Source: Anoplolepis gracilipes (lineage: Eukaryota; Arthropoda; Insecta; Hymenoptera; Formicidae). From it: 64,000 nucleotides of DNA. A model generated the notes under the pieces. That model was given only the letters and a program-made list of their open reading frames with translations. It ran no database searches and was not told the DNA's origin. The position numbers and the translations under genes are program-made. The stretch is from assembly GCF_047496725.1 (NCBI RefSeq), contig NC_132979.1, forward strand, positions 1,877,501 through 1,941,500, written 5' to 3'. Every line of letters starts with the position of its first letter. Positions within the stretch are counted from its first letter, which is position 1. Below are positions 37,723 through 49,108 of the stretch, piece by piece.

Positions 37723-39023
37723 TCAGATAGCATACAAATATTTATGATAAATATTTATAAATATTTATAAAAATATATTTCTTGAAATATTATATAAATA
37801 TTTTATACATATTTTATAAAAATCTTTATTCGACATGTCTTTAAAATATAGATGAAATATATACTACTTATAATAAGTAAAAAATAAATATTCATATAGT
37901 AATTATTTTGTAAATATTTCTTAAATATTTGCTAGGATTTTATGGTAAATATTTATGATCTATTCAATATAAAATCTTAAAAATATTTATAAAATATTTA
38001 AATAATAATTACTATATAAATATTTTGTAAATATTTTACAAATATTTTATGCTATTTGGGTAAATTATTTGGGTCAGATTATCCAAAATATTATTATACT
38101 TGCGATTATTCATATTATCCTTATCGATAAATCCAATAATAAATATCAATAAATCTTATTTTGGCTCTAATATATCAATATACAAATAACTGTTACAAAA
38201 GTTATTTTCTCTAAAACTATCGGAGATATAAATTTGAATTTTGTTGTTGTCATGTCATTACATTTAAGAATTTGAATTTTTTGTTTACATTAAAAAAGCT
38301 GATCAAAATTGATAACATTTACTTAAATTTTTTCTGCACTATTAAAGAATTATGAAAAAATTCAATTTGATTTTCTGGATACATTATTTTTGGAAACATA
38401 TTCTAATTTACTTCAACTTCATTTACAAATAATAGGTTCGGCATTGATTTCTTACAAAATATCAACGAACAATTGATTCGAGAACTAAATTAGAGAGATA
38501 GATAAATTGTCAAGATTATAGAATTATTTTATTAAATGTTCACGTACTTCTAAACACATATTAATAACGCATTTGAGAATATTGTTTTGAATCTGATATG
38601 ATCTTTTAATCTTTTATATCTGATAACGTTAATAAAGGAATCAGTTCACAAGCAGTGTATATTCTTATTTTCATATATTCTTTTGTTGTAGGAGTAAAAT
38701 AACCATCACTTAATGTTTTATGTAACTCCACAATAAAAATCTAACGACGTAAAAAATTCATTTATTAATTGTATATTATATTATAGTCGACGTATATTAT
38801 AATCGAAATTATAGCTTTAATATTAATAAATATTGTACAAATACATATTTTCCGTATATGTATTGTATAATTTATTATTGATAAAGAATTACTGAAAATA
38901 GTAAAAATATTAAAAATAGAGTAATTATATTAGTTATTTTTTCATACCTGTATAAGCAGTAATTTCATCACTATTTGCAACTTTTAATAAAAGTGAAAAG
39001 AATAATATTCTATAGAAATGCAT
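33626..39023 (-). CDS. Acid sphingomyelinase (SMPD1-like), copy A
   Basis: Eight exons in transcript order: 38948-39023, 36677-36987, 35644-36027, 35388-35560, 35081-35281, 34186-34537, 33823-34013 and 33626-33746. They total 603 codons (602 residues) with every phase matching. The enzyme family cleaves sphingomyelin to ceramide and phosphocholine in lysosomes or outside the cell. The N-terminus is a signal peptide (MHFYRILFFSLLLKVANS). A saposin B domain spans about 75-157 with all six cysteines (79, 82, 110, 121, 148, 157). The calcineurin-like phosphoesterase domain shows the binuclear zinc ligands: Asp194 and His196 (DIH), Asp267 (GDVVDH), Asn307 and His308 (GNHE), His417 (AHIP), and His450 and His452 (GHTH). 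A cysteine-containing C-terminal region follows, ending DYPTYCN. All catalytic positions are present, so it is probably active. Introns are loaded with (TA)n and fold-back elements. Confidence 0.94.
34052..34155. repeat. (TA)n microsatellite, sphingomyelinase A intron
   Basis: Two long TA runs separated by a short TATTAAATATATT stretch. The matching intron of copy B (about 41240-41308) holds a shorter TA run at the same place. Confidence 0.9.
34711..34795. repeat. (TA)n microsatellite, sphingomyelinase A intron
   Basis: A TA run of about 85 bp. The matching tract in copy B, at about 41861-41907, is about 47 bp, so the tract length has diverged since duplication. Confidence 0.9.
36110..36450. 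mobile_element. Fold-back element in sphingomyelinase A intron
   Basis: The left arm contains ATGGTATGTATAGTAACTG (about 36149-36168) and the right arm its inverse, CAGTTACTATACATACCAT (about 36399-36418). The outer ends, GAAAATTTTTTTAATATT and AATATAAAATTTTTTTCTGT, resemble the ACACAGAAAAAA family. A third copy of the inverse arm motif lies inside, at about 36240-36260. The counterpart in copy B (about 43250-43600) is arranged differently. Confidence 0.7.
37300..37535 (+). repeat. 127-bp tandem repeat, two units (copy A)
   Basis: Two units start at GATTGATGAAAACC (37300 and 37427), period 127 bp, in the first intron of sphingomyelinase A. Copy B carries four units of the same repeat. Confidence 0.88.
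37725..38060. mobile_element. AT-rich inverted-repeat element (copy A)
   Basis: The left end reads CAGATAGCATACAAATATTT and the right end AAATATTTTATGCTATTTGG, an imperfect inverse. The interior is made of AAATATTT-type motifs on both strands. The same element occupies about 45237-45575 in copy B, so it predates the duplication. Confidence 0.6.
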
Positions 39024-39264
39024 ACTGATACGACTGAGGACATTTGAATCACCACATCATTCGAGTAGCAGAAAACGATTGTACAGCTAGTGTCAGGGAA
39101 CACGTTATTATACCTATAAGATAATTATCCCCACTTGTATCGTTACCCCTCTTCAATATTGAAATGGTGCGACATCATTATAGCAAACTTCTAACTTACA
39201 TATTAAAAAATGTTATATTGATAATTGTATACTGTCCGACAAAATTTGATTTTTTTATAGCAAA

Positions 39265-39815
39265 AGTTCGAAAGCCATTTCTGATGCATTTTTTACCTGC
39301 TAAACACAAATCAAGTTGAGAAAATTTGGCTATCACGTCACAATTGAGAAAAACGGCGTCAAAGAGACCGAAAACGATTATTTTGAGAATTTTGTTAGTA
39401 TTGCAGCATTGGCATCAAATTTTAACTTTTTTAAATTTTATTAATGCCATGCAAAGTATCTTTTAGCTGTAAAATGCATTTGATTTCGATATAATTATTT
39501 TGTTTCTGAGGTATAACATTATCTCCTTTTTCATGTATACCTAACACTCTCCGACTTTTTTTTAACACAAGAATGAATAATCATTTTCGATATATTTTTG
39601 CTTGCTGAACACAAATCTGTTACACAATTCTATTAAATTGTGCAAATTTAGCTATTGCGTCACAATTTTGAGAAAAATCACATTAAAGAGGCTAAAAACA
39701 ATTATTTTAAAGATTTTTTATAACGTAGCACCCGTATTTTTTTTCAAATTATGACGTGATAGTTCTCAACGTGTTCAGCAAGCAAAAATACATTGAAAAT
39801 GACTTACACACGTAT
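39265..39815. repeat. Nested direct and inverted repeats upstream of sphingomyelinase A
   Basis: Segment 39265-39350, with GAGAAAATTTGGCTATCACG, recurs in diverged form at about 39620-39680. Segment 39578-39612 (TTGCTTGCTGAACAC) is mirrored by GTGTTCAGCAAGCAA at about 39772-39787. This looks like a decayed fold-back element. In copy B only the left half (about 46770-47100) remains. Confidence 0.5.
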
Positions 39816-39996
39816 TATAAAAATAGTGTTGAACAGATTTCTATTATCTGATTATTCGTATCGATTATTCGTTCAATTATTATCATGATCATTTTATTAA
39901 TTCATGTTATTTAATCGGTTATAAATTTAAATATCAATAAATCTGAATCTCATTTCAGCTTTAACAACAATAAATATTATATCATAAATGGATATC

Positions 39997-40058
<62 letters not shown>

Positions 40059-40063
40059 ATATA

Positions 40064-40322
40064 CAGTGGCGTAGTAATGAAGGGGGCGGAGGGGACGGTC
40101 CGCCCCGGGCGATGTTTTAACAGGGGCGCAATTGTTAAAACAACTTTATTTTAAGAAAGCTTTTGAACTTTGTTTATTTTTTATGTAAAACTCAAAATAT
40201 AAAAGTATTACTTATTTATAAATTGATAATTTATTAATTAGTTTGTTAGATAATTATTATTAGTAACCTAGTAAGAAAAGAGGAAAGGACCGCCCCGGGC
40301 TCCATTTTCCCTTACTACGCAA

Positions 40323-40325
<3 letters not shown>
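40064..40325. mobile_element. MITE with CAGTGGCGTAGTAA ends
   Basis: A 262-bp element begins CAGTGGCGTAGTAATGAAGG and ends CCCTTACTACGCAACTG, an imperfect inverse. Internally, CCGCCCCGGGC occurs as direct repeats near each end, giving GC-rich patches in an AT-rich setting. The flanks are (TA)n, which hides any target duplication. It lies in duplication unit A and has no counterpart in unit B. Confidence 0.7.
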
Positions 40326-40386
<61 letters not shown>

Positions 40387-40787
40387 TAATAAATATAAAA
40401 TAAAAGTACATAAAATTTTTTTGTACATGTATATAATTTGTGTAATATACAATGAAATATTACACATTATAGTAGATTTATAAAAAAATTATTTAATATC
40501 TGAATAAACAAATTGTGTGAAGATATATGCACGGTGCATTTGTCTGATTTATTTTTATATCTCTGAAGACTGAAATAATGATTGATTCTTTATTGAATAG
40601 GCCGATCCCTACAGATGCTCTGTGAATATTATACATTATATTTTATACACACTTATATAAATAATTACATAAATGTGGAAAAAAAGCGTGAAACACTCAA
40701 GAGTGTTTATTTATCCGTCTTATAAAATAAAATACAACATCAAGTCAAAACAATAACTTGTATAATTATAAATCTGACAATGAGATA

Positions 40788-41260
40788 CTACCACAGAGTC
40801 GTAAGTAACATATTTTTATTGCAATATGTTGGGTAATCCCCTAAGGTTGCAATTATACGACACACGTAAGCTATCTTGCATTTCGTATCGCACTTTTTCT
40901 TCAGTGATGGGTCAGCACGTTTGAAAAAGTTCCTAAATTAATTATTATTGAATGAGAAACAAAATATAAATTTAATAGACATTTTGTATAAATCTCTATA
41001 TATGTTACCTGTAATAGCGATTTAACAGATTGTCATCGCGTACTAATTTAGTTAGCCAACTCTGTAACGAATCATACGTCAAGTCGGGAATGTCATATTC
41101 TTCCTTAAACGAATACGATTTATACCATGGCGGCCGTTGGGTAGCGTACTCGTTTGCTAAAGTTAAATTGTAAATCCAGGTCTCTATATCTTTTACTGTC
41201 TGTAATAGTTTTAGCATATGTTATTAATATACGAAAATTATGTATATATTATATTAAATA

Positions 41261-41310
<50 letters not shown>

Positions 41311-41859
41311 TTTTAAGAGTTTGATGAAAAGGCACTTACATAATTTTTACTATCAACAATATATAACTTATAATTGGGGTTTAATTGCGTGTAGGCAGTT
41401 GTGCTACCGCCGTTCCAAGCAACATTATTTACTATTGTATTATCATCATTGTTACTGTAAAACAACTGTACTTCGTCATTGTGTGTATGACCGTTAAATT
41501 GCGCTCTAATAATTTGAGTGAATCTGTCTACAATTTTAAGATATTGCCTTTTCCATGAAATTTGACATTCGTTACTGACGGGGATGTGCGTCAATATATG
41601 CACTAACTCGCCGTCTTTTTCGGCCTGTAAAAGCGTATCTGCTAACCACTGCAATTGACCATCAGGATCTTTTGGTTGATACCACAGCCACCTGAAAATT
41701 GTTCTTTATTAAATGAAAGATAATCAATATATTTAATTGTATGTCTTAAGATATTTATATCTTATAATGTTTTTAAAATAAAATGAGTGCATGATAATCT
41801 AAATATATAATTATGTATCTAATAGATAGAAAATCTCTGATATAAACATACACAAACAC

Positions 41860-41912
<53 letters not shown>

Positions 41913-43170
41913 ATATGTACTATTTATTTATTTTGTGAATATTCTAAATTTTGATAAACATTTACAAAATTATTGATAAAATAAGCAAATATTCACATAT
42001 TTATCAAGACTGATTCACGTGTTATATATATTCTATATAATGTTCTAATTTTTTTTGTCTCCATAAGGTTTTTGATTTTTTAAATTATTTTTTTAAGTCA
42101 TCGTGTATATGCATTCTTTTGAAGAAGAAAAGGAAAAAAAAACAAATATTAATATAAATCAATTGGTAAATAAAACTAAAAAATTGATGTAGACTCACCA
42201 GTTGAGATTATAACATACGTTACTATTTAATGCTATAATTCTAAATCCTTTTTTAGGTGTAAACGTATAATAGCCGCCTTGTAGAATAGTAGAACGAGTA
42301 GATTCTGGTAACCATCCCAAATCGATCCATAAATGAGTCATCAAGTTATAAAGCCAATGTATGCTTATCTCGTTATCAGTGATAGTTGCAGGCGCGTATC
42401 TAAAATTTCATAAAAGAATTAATATCTAAAAATTCGAGGATGTAAATGAAAATCCTAACAAAAGATCTATAGATATATCTGTGCATAAACAATCTTACAA
42501 ATTTACAGGCTGTGCCTCATGGTTACCCAAAATAGGATATACAGGTATATTTCTGAATGTTTCATAAATTTTAGAATAAGTTTTGTTAATACACTCAATA
42601 TTTCCCTCCAAAGTGGTTTCCCAAATACCATGATCTACTACATCACCAGTGAAATAAACGTAAGAGATATTCTGTAGATTAAAATTCAAAGCAATGACAT
42701 AAATTATTGACAAGAATTACCAATAAATATACAATATAGATTTTTTTCCGCATACCTGATGTGTGGCTCTAATGTATTCTAAAACATCAACAACGGCATG
42801 CCACGGGCTATCGCATAAATTATAATCCCCCCAGTAACCTGCCACTTTATTACTTGTATTCGTACTATTTTGTCCTTTTTGACAACATAATGGTTCATTG
42901 CAGTACGCGTTACCGTAAGGTTCGTAGTTGGAATCATAATGGATATCTGTTATTTGCACTATATTTATAATCTCCTCGCTCTCTTCAGGCTCGATTAATT
43001 TTGGAGGGCCACTATCAATATTGACTGTCCAATTGAACTCGGCATCATTAAGCGGACAAGATTGTGATTCCAATACAACTCCGCAAATTGTGGACGCTGT
43101 TAAATTTGGTTTCGCGTCTACGATATATAAAATTGTTGGCTGCAACCAAAAAAGAGATTCAGAGATAAGA

Positions 43171-43206
<36 letters not shown>

Positions 43207-43852
43207 ATAAAAGATATATCATGATAAAGTCAGCACGAAAAGAAACATACACGGAGAAAATTTTTTTAATATTAAAAATTACTATGGTATGTATAGTAAC
43301 TGCTGGACCATTAGGATCATTTCAAGTTAAAATGTTATATAAAACTGTAAAAATTGACGTAATTGACGTAATTTTTACAGTTTTACATAGCATTTTAACT
43401 TGAAATGATCTTAATGGTCCACACAGTTACTATACATACCATATTAATTTTGAATATAAAATTTGTATGTCCAGTACGAATCATAAATTTCAAAAAAAAT
43501 ATTTTTTTAAATAGAATTTTTTTATGTCTATAATAATCATAAAAAAATTTTTAAATAAAATTGTTTTATATCTATAGTAATCATAAAATTTTTTCTGTAT
43601 ATATACATTACATGTGTATATATATATTTCAAAAATATTTTTTTTGAATTTTTATGATTAGGTACTATAGACATAAAAAAATTGTATTTAAAAAAATATT
43701 TTTTTTTAATTTTTATGATTCGTATTGGACATAAAAATTTTATATTCAAAATTATTATATATATATATATGTGTATATTAGGATAATAACATGATAAAAA
43801 TTTTCAATTTTTACATTATTTTATTCATATATGTATAATATATGTATATATA

Positions 43853-43899
<47 letters not shown>

Positions 43900-46569
43900 G
43901 AGTATGATTATTTAATTATATAATACTTACCAAATTGAGAGTCACCGTACCATTGCAAACTTGCTCGGTTTCAATATTCAACAAATTACCAAGTTTAATT
44001 ACATGAGATTTTATTTCATCTCCTGACATGCCTTTCCTACGAAAATCTATGAAAGTATTTAAAATGGAGCGACATACTATGCAAATTGCCGTGCTACTGT
44101 TATCGGTAAAACTACGCCAATTCTTATGGTGTAAACTAGTCGGAATAGTTAGATTATTGATCAAAAGTTTAAATTCCTCAGACTCTTCTTTTGTTTTTAC
44201 CCAATCATTAATTGCATTGGTAAAGCGTAATACCATCTCATCTGCAAAATATAAATATTTTTGTTATTTTGTAGCTCAAACTATATTTTTTATCTCATAT
44301 ATGTTATAGAGATAAATAATAGTATAATAAAGTATAATGAAATAATAAAATGTAATAAAAAAAAATATAAAATTATATATTTTTATATTTTAAATAATGC
44401 TTTTTTGTTCTTGTATATGACAGATTATTTTTTAAAGTTCTAAATTGAATTTAAATCTACTTGGACATTCTATCATATCTACTACTTAAATCTAATTACA
44501 TTCTGATCTAATTAGGATGGATATTTATGAGATATATTTTTCTGCAATGTATGTGTGTGTGTATGTCTTAGATCTTGATTGATGAAAACCAACAATTGAT
44601 AATTTTAATCTTTATAATGACATTGTCAAGGTCACTTTTGCATATTTTGTTGTCAACAATGTATAATGTGATTAATGAACAAATATATATGTTAGCTCAT
44701 CTTGATTAATGAAAACCAGCAATTGATAATTTTAGTCTTTATAGTGACATTGTCAAGGTCACTTTTGCATATTTTGTTGTCAACAATGTATAATGTGATT
44801 AATGAACAAATATATATGTTAGCTCATCTTGATTAATGAAAACCAGCAATTGATAATTTTAATCTTTATAGTGACATTGTCAAGATCACTTTTGCATATT
44901 TTGTTGTCAACAATGTATAACTTGATTAATGAACAAATATATGTGTTAGCTCATCTTGATTGATGAAAACCAGCAATTGATAATTTTAGTCTTTATAGTG
45001 ACATTGTCAAGATCACTTTTGCATATTTTGTTGTCAACAATGTATAACTTTTGATTAATGAACAAACACAATAAACGCAATAATAATTTTAATTTAACTT
45101 TTTAATGGCCCAAAAAATATTGTATATATTTTTTTTTAATAATAATAATAAATAACAGGAAATAGAATAATAGGAAATAATTTATCGTTGATAAATATGT
45201 ATATTTTATATACATATATTATATATATATATATACTCAGATTGCACACAAATATTTATGATAAATATTTATAAATATTTATGAAAATATATTTCTTGAA
45301 ATATTATATAAATATTTTACAGATATTTTATAAAAATCTTTATTCGACATGTTTTTAAAATATAGATGAAATATATAATACTTATAATAAGTAAAAAATA
45401 AATATTTATATAGTAATTATTTTGTAAATATTTCTTAAATATTTGCTAGGATTTTATGGTAAATATTTATGATCTATTCAATATAAAATCATAAAAATTT
45501 TTATAAAATATTTAAATAATAATTACTATATAAATATTTTGTAAATATTTTACAAATATTTTATGCTGTTTGGGTAAATTATTTGGGTCAGATTATCCAA
45601 AATATTATTATACTTGCGATTATTCATATTATCCTTATCGATAAATCCAATAATAAATATCAATAAATCTTATTTCGGCTCTAATATATCAATATATATA
45701 TCAGATAATATCCTTGTATACAAAGTAGGCAAATAACTGTTACAAAAAATATTTTCTCTAAAACTATCGGAGATATAAATTTGAATTTTGTTGTTGTTGT
45801 CATTTCATTATATTTAAGAATTTGAATTTTTTCTTTACATTAAAAGAGCTCATCAAAATTGATAACATTTACTTAAATTTTTTTCTGCACTGTTAAAGAA
45901 TTATGAAAAAATTCAATTTGATTTTCTGGATACATTATTTTTGGAAACATATTCTAATTTACTTCAACCTCATTTACAAATAACAGGTTCGGCATTGATT
46001 TCTTACAAAATATCAACGAACAATTGATTCGAGAACTAGATTAGAAAGATAGATAAATTGTCATGATTATAGAATCATTTTATTAAATGTTCACGTACTT
46101 CTAAACACATATTGATATATGCATTTGAGAATATTATTGTTTTGAATCTGATATGATCTTTTAAATCTGATTACATTAATGAAGTAATCAGTTTACAAGC
46201 AGTGCATATTCTTATTTTCATATATTCTTTTGTTGTAGGAATAAAATAACCATCACCTTATGTTTTATGTAACTCCACAATAAAAATCTAACGACGTAAA
46301 AACACATTAATTGTATATTATATTATAGTCGACGTATATATATTATAATCGAAATTATAGCTTTAATATTAATAAATATTGTACAAATACATATTTTCCG
46401 TATATGTATTACATAATTTGTTATTGATAAAGAATTACTGAAAATAGTAAAAATACTAAAAATAGAGTAATTATATTAGTTATTTTTTCATACCTGTATA
46501 AGCAGTAATTTCATCATTATTTGCAACTTTTAATAAAAGTGAAAAGATTAATATTTTATATAAATGCAT
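40788..46569 (-). CDS. Acid sphingomyelinase (SMPD1-like), copy B
   Basis: Exons in transcript order: 46494-46569, 43931-44241, 42756-43139, 42499-42671, 42199-42399, 41340-41691, 41009-41199 and 40788-40932. They total 611 codons (610 residues) in frame. Every internal exon has the same length as in copy A. The signal peptide and all phosphoesterase metal motifs (DIH, GDVVDH, GNHE, THIP, GHTH) are kept, so the catalytic domain looks intact. Two oddities stand out. In the saposin domain Cys110 is Gly (TGT to GGT), leaving its expected partner Cys121 unpaired. The last exon has lost one codon and the stop codon used by copy A, which adds nine residues after the shared Asn (ending LLTTLW). Next to the first metal motif, DIHYDP has become DIHYDS. 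It may be a diverging paralogue with altered stability or lipid presentation. Confidence 0.92.
43245..43610. mobile_element. Fold-back element in sphingomyelinase B intron
   Basis: Counterpart of the element at 36110-36450. Here the arm ATGGTATGTATAGTAACTG (about 43283) is followed by its inverse, ACAGTTACTATACATACCAT (about 43424-43443), around a compact AAATTGACGTAATTGACGTA centre. Further related inverted segments extend to about 43750. Confidence 0.65.
44577..45072 (+). repeat. 127-bp tandem repeat, four units (copy B)
   Basis: Four units start at about 44577, 44704, 44831 and 44958, an exact 127-bp period, each with GATTRATGAAAACC and CATATTTTGTTGTCAACAAT. Units 2 and 3 are closer to each other than to the outer units, which suggests expansion after the sphingomyelinase duplication. 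Confidence 0.9.
45237..45575. mobile_element. AT-rich inverted-repeat element (copy B)
   Basis: Counterpart of the element at 37725-38060, with the same ends (CAGATTGCACACAAATATTT and AAATATTTTATGCTGTTTGG). Its presence at the same place in both units dates it before the duplication. Confidence 0.6.
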
Positions 46570-47099
46570 AATGATACGACTGAATCCGAATCAACACATC
46601 ATTCGAGTAGCAGAACACGATTGTGCAGCTAGTGTTAGAGAACACGTTATTATACCTTTAAGATCATTTATCCCCACTTTTATCGTTATTCCTCTAACTT
46701 TTAACTTACATATTAAAAAATGTTATATTTATAATTGTACACTGTCCGACAAAATTTGACTTTTTTATAGCAAAAGTGCGAAAATCATTTCTGATGCATT
46801 TTTTACTTGCTAAACAAATCCAGTTGAGAAAATTTAGCTATCACGTTACAATTGAAAAAAATGGCTCCAAAGAGGCCGAAAACAATTGTTTTTAAGGGTT
46901 TTCGTGGTATTGCAGCATCGACGTAAAATTTTTTTTATATGTTATTAATACCATACAAAGTATTAACTTTTAGTTGTAAAATGCATTTGGTTTAGATATA
47001 ATTTTATGTTTTAAAGATAACATTTTACTACATTTTTTCATGTCACCGATGTTTTTTTAACACGAGAGTGAATTATCATTTTTGATGTATTTTTTTGCA

Positions 47100-48308
47100 T
47101 AGTAATAGTTGATCTATCGGATATAAGTAAAAAATTTTGGATATCCAGAGGATATCTATGAAAAATCAGGATATATGTAAAATATACTGAGGATGTCTGA
47201 ATGTCCGCTTTTGCAATATCTTTAGAATATTGTAAAATGGATGTCCATGGGATATCCTACATACAACTAAATTAGATCCCAATGTCTACTGGATGATTTT
47301 AAATGTTTTTTTTGTTAGTCTATAAATTCTACATAAAATCATTGAATATAAAAATTCATTTTAAGTATTTATTTAAAATATTTTTGAAAAAAATACGTAT
47401 CGTGTGCCGTTGGCTTATTAATACACAAAATAGAGAAAATATTAGGAATAATAAATAATATTTGATTCTAATAAACCTCTCGTGTTACAAAAATAGTGTT
47501 GAAAAGAGTTATTATCTGATTATTCGTATCATCATCATCATATTATTGATTTATTATCTGATCGATTATAAATTTAAATATCAATAAATCTGAATCTGAT
47601 CTCATTTCAGCTTTAATATGAAAATATATCATAATCGATTATCTCTAATATGTGTTAACAAATATTATGCAAGTACACCCCACACAGCACGCATATTCAA
47701 AAGATGTTCAGAGGACATTCTAAAGATATCTTCTTATGTAAAAATATCTTTGGAATGTGCTCTGATTGTTTCTTGAATACGCATGCTGTTTGGGATATCT
47801 TTTGTACATGTATAATTTATGTAATATAAACTAAAATATTATATATTATTATAGATTTACTAAGAAATAATTTAATATTTGAATAAATAAATTGTGTGAA
47901 AACATATGCAGAGTGCATTTGTCTGATTTACATCTTAGGACTGAAATAATGATTTATTGAATAGGCCGATTCCTCATTCTACAAATGCTCTGTGAATATT
48001 ATACATACATTATATTTTATACAAACACTTGCATTGTTTAAATATAGAAAAAGAAGCTCAATTGTGTTTATCTATGTTTTATTTTTATCAATAATTCGTA
48101 CATACATAAAATATATATCGTAAAAACGATCAACACAAAGATCAATCTAGCGTAATCCGACAATAATAAAATTGTCAAAATGAAGTGTGATAGCAAGTTC
48201 ATCAGCAAATTCTAAAAAAGGCCACTTTTTTACAAGTACATTTTTTTAGATTAGATTTTAAATTAGATGTGACTTGTAAAATAGATTTATTCTTTCAAAC
48301 ATTTTTTT
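47100..48308. other. Spacer between sphingomyelinase B and NMD3
   Basis: No gene. About 47100-47480 has no counterpart in unit A and is rich in GGATATCC-like motifs. About 47690-47805 contains an imperfect inverted repeat (ACACAGCACGCATATTCAA and TTGAATACGCATGCTGTTT), likely another small fold-back element. Unit B ends near 48075. The rest is NMD3 3' flank. Confidence 0.5.
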
Positions 48309-49054
48309 TTATTCGGAAACTTCGGGCATTTCGACGTCTTGGATTGTAAGATCGTCTAACATTTCTTCGAGTGTAATCTGCGGAATACTCGGATCTATTT
48401 CATCAGTATCAACAGGAATTTGTTTCCTAGAGTCCCGAAATATATTAATGTTCTGCCTCAATTCCGGGTCTTCCTCCAAGTCATCGAGGAATTCATTATA
48501 CTCACTGTAAATTAAAATCGTTTCATGTGAGACAATTTGCAGTATACAAGATATTGTAAATTTTGTATATCATTACTTACTTATTTTCAGTGCTCATACT
48601 GAACACTTCGTCAACAATATGTTTCAATTTCCATACTCTCGCCCTGCGACGGGCCGCCTTATCATGTCCATAAAACTTTTTCACCAAAATAATATCAGGT
48701 ACTACCTCTTCACTTAGTTTATCGAAATTAGTATCATTGATATTACTATCTTTCAGAGCATAGCTGCAACAGTGCAAGAAACATCTTATATATATTGCTA
48801 TTTATGACATTGTAATAATATATTTGCATATTATACATATTGTAGATTTATTATAAATTACTTTAATCTTACCCCAAGACCGAATCACCTGGTTTAAGTA
48901 TATGACCCAAATGTGTACGTGCGTGAATTAAATTATCATTCATCCCTAATTCAGATGCTTTCACTAGCCATGCGTCCGCTATGACATGCTAAAAATTAAT
49001 ATCCTGTATTTTTTGTAGTAAATTACACATATCCCAAATTTCTTATTGTTAACA

Positions 49055-49108
<54 letters not shown>

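Larger units (their letters stand above)
33540..40721 (-). repeat. Segmental duplication unit A (sphingomyelinase copy A)
   Basis: About 7.2 kb that matches 40722-48075 almost throughout exons, introns and upstream DNA. Differences are mainly microsatellite lengths, tandem-repeat number and a few insertions, such as the MITE at 40064-40325, which is only in this unit. The boundaries are estimated by eye from where the two units start and stop matching. Confidence 0.88.
40722..48075 (-). repeat. Segmental duplication unit B (sphingomyelinase copy B)
   Basis: Second unit of the tandem duplication, matching 33540-40721. Its far end (about 47880-48060) repeats sequence found at about 40500-40680, for example GAATAAATAAATTGTGTGAA against GAATAAACAAATTGTGTGAA. 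This shows that the duplication includes the intergenic DNA upstream of each gene. Confidence 0.88.
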
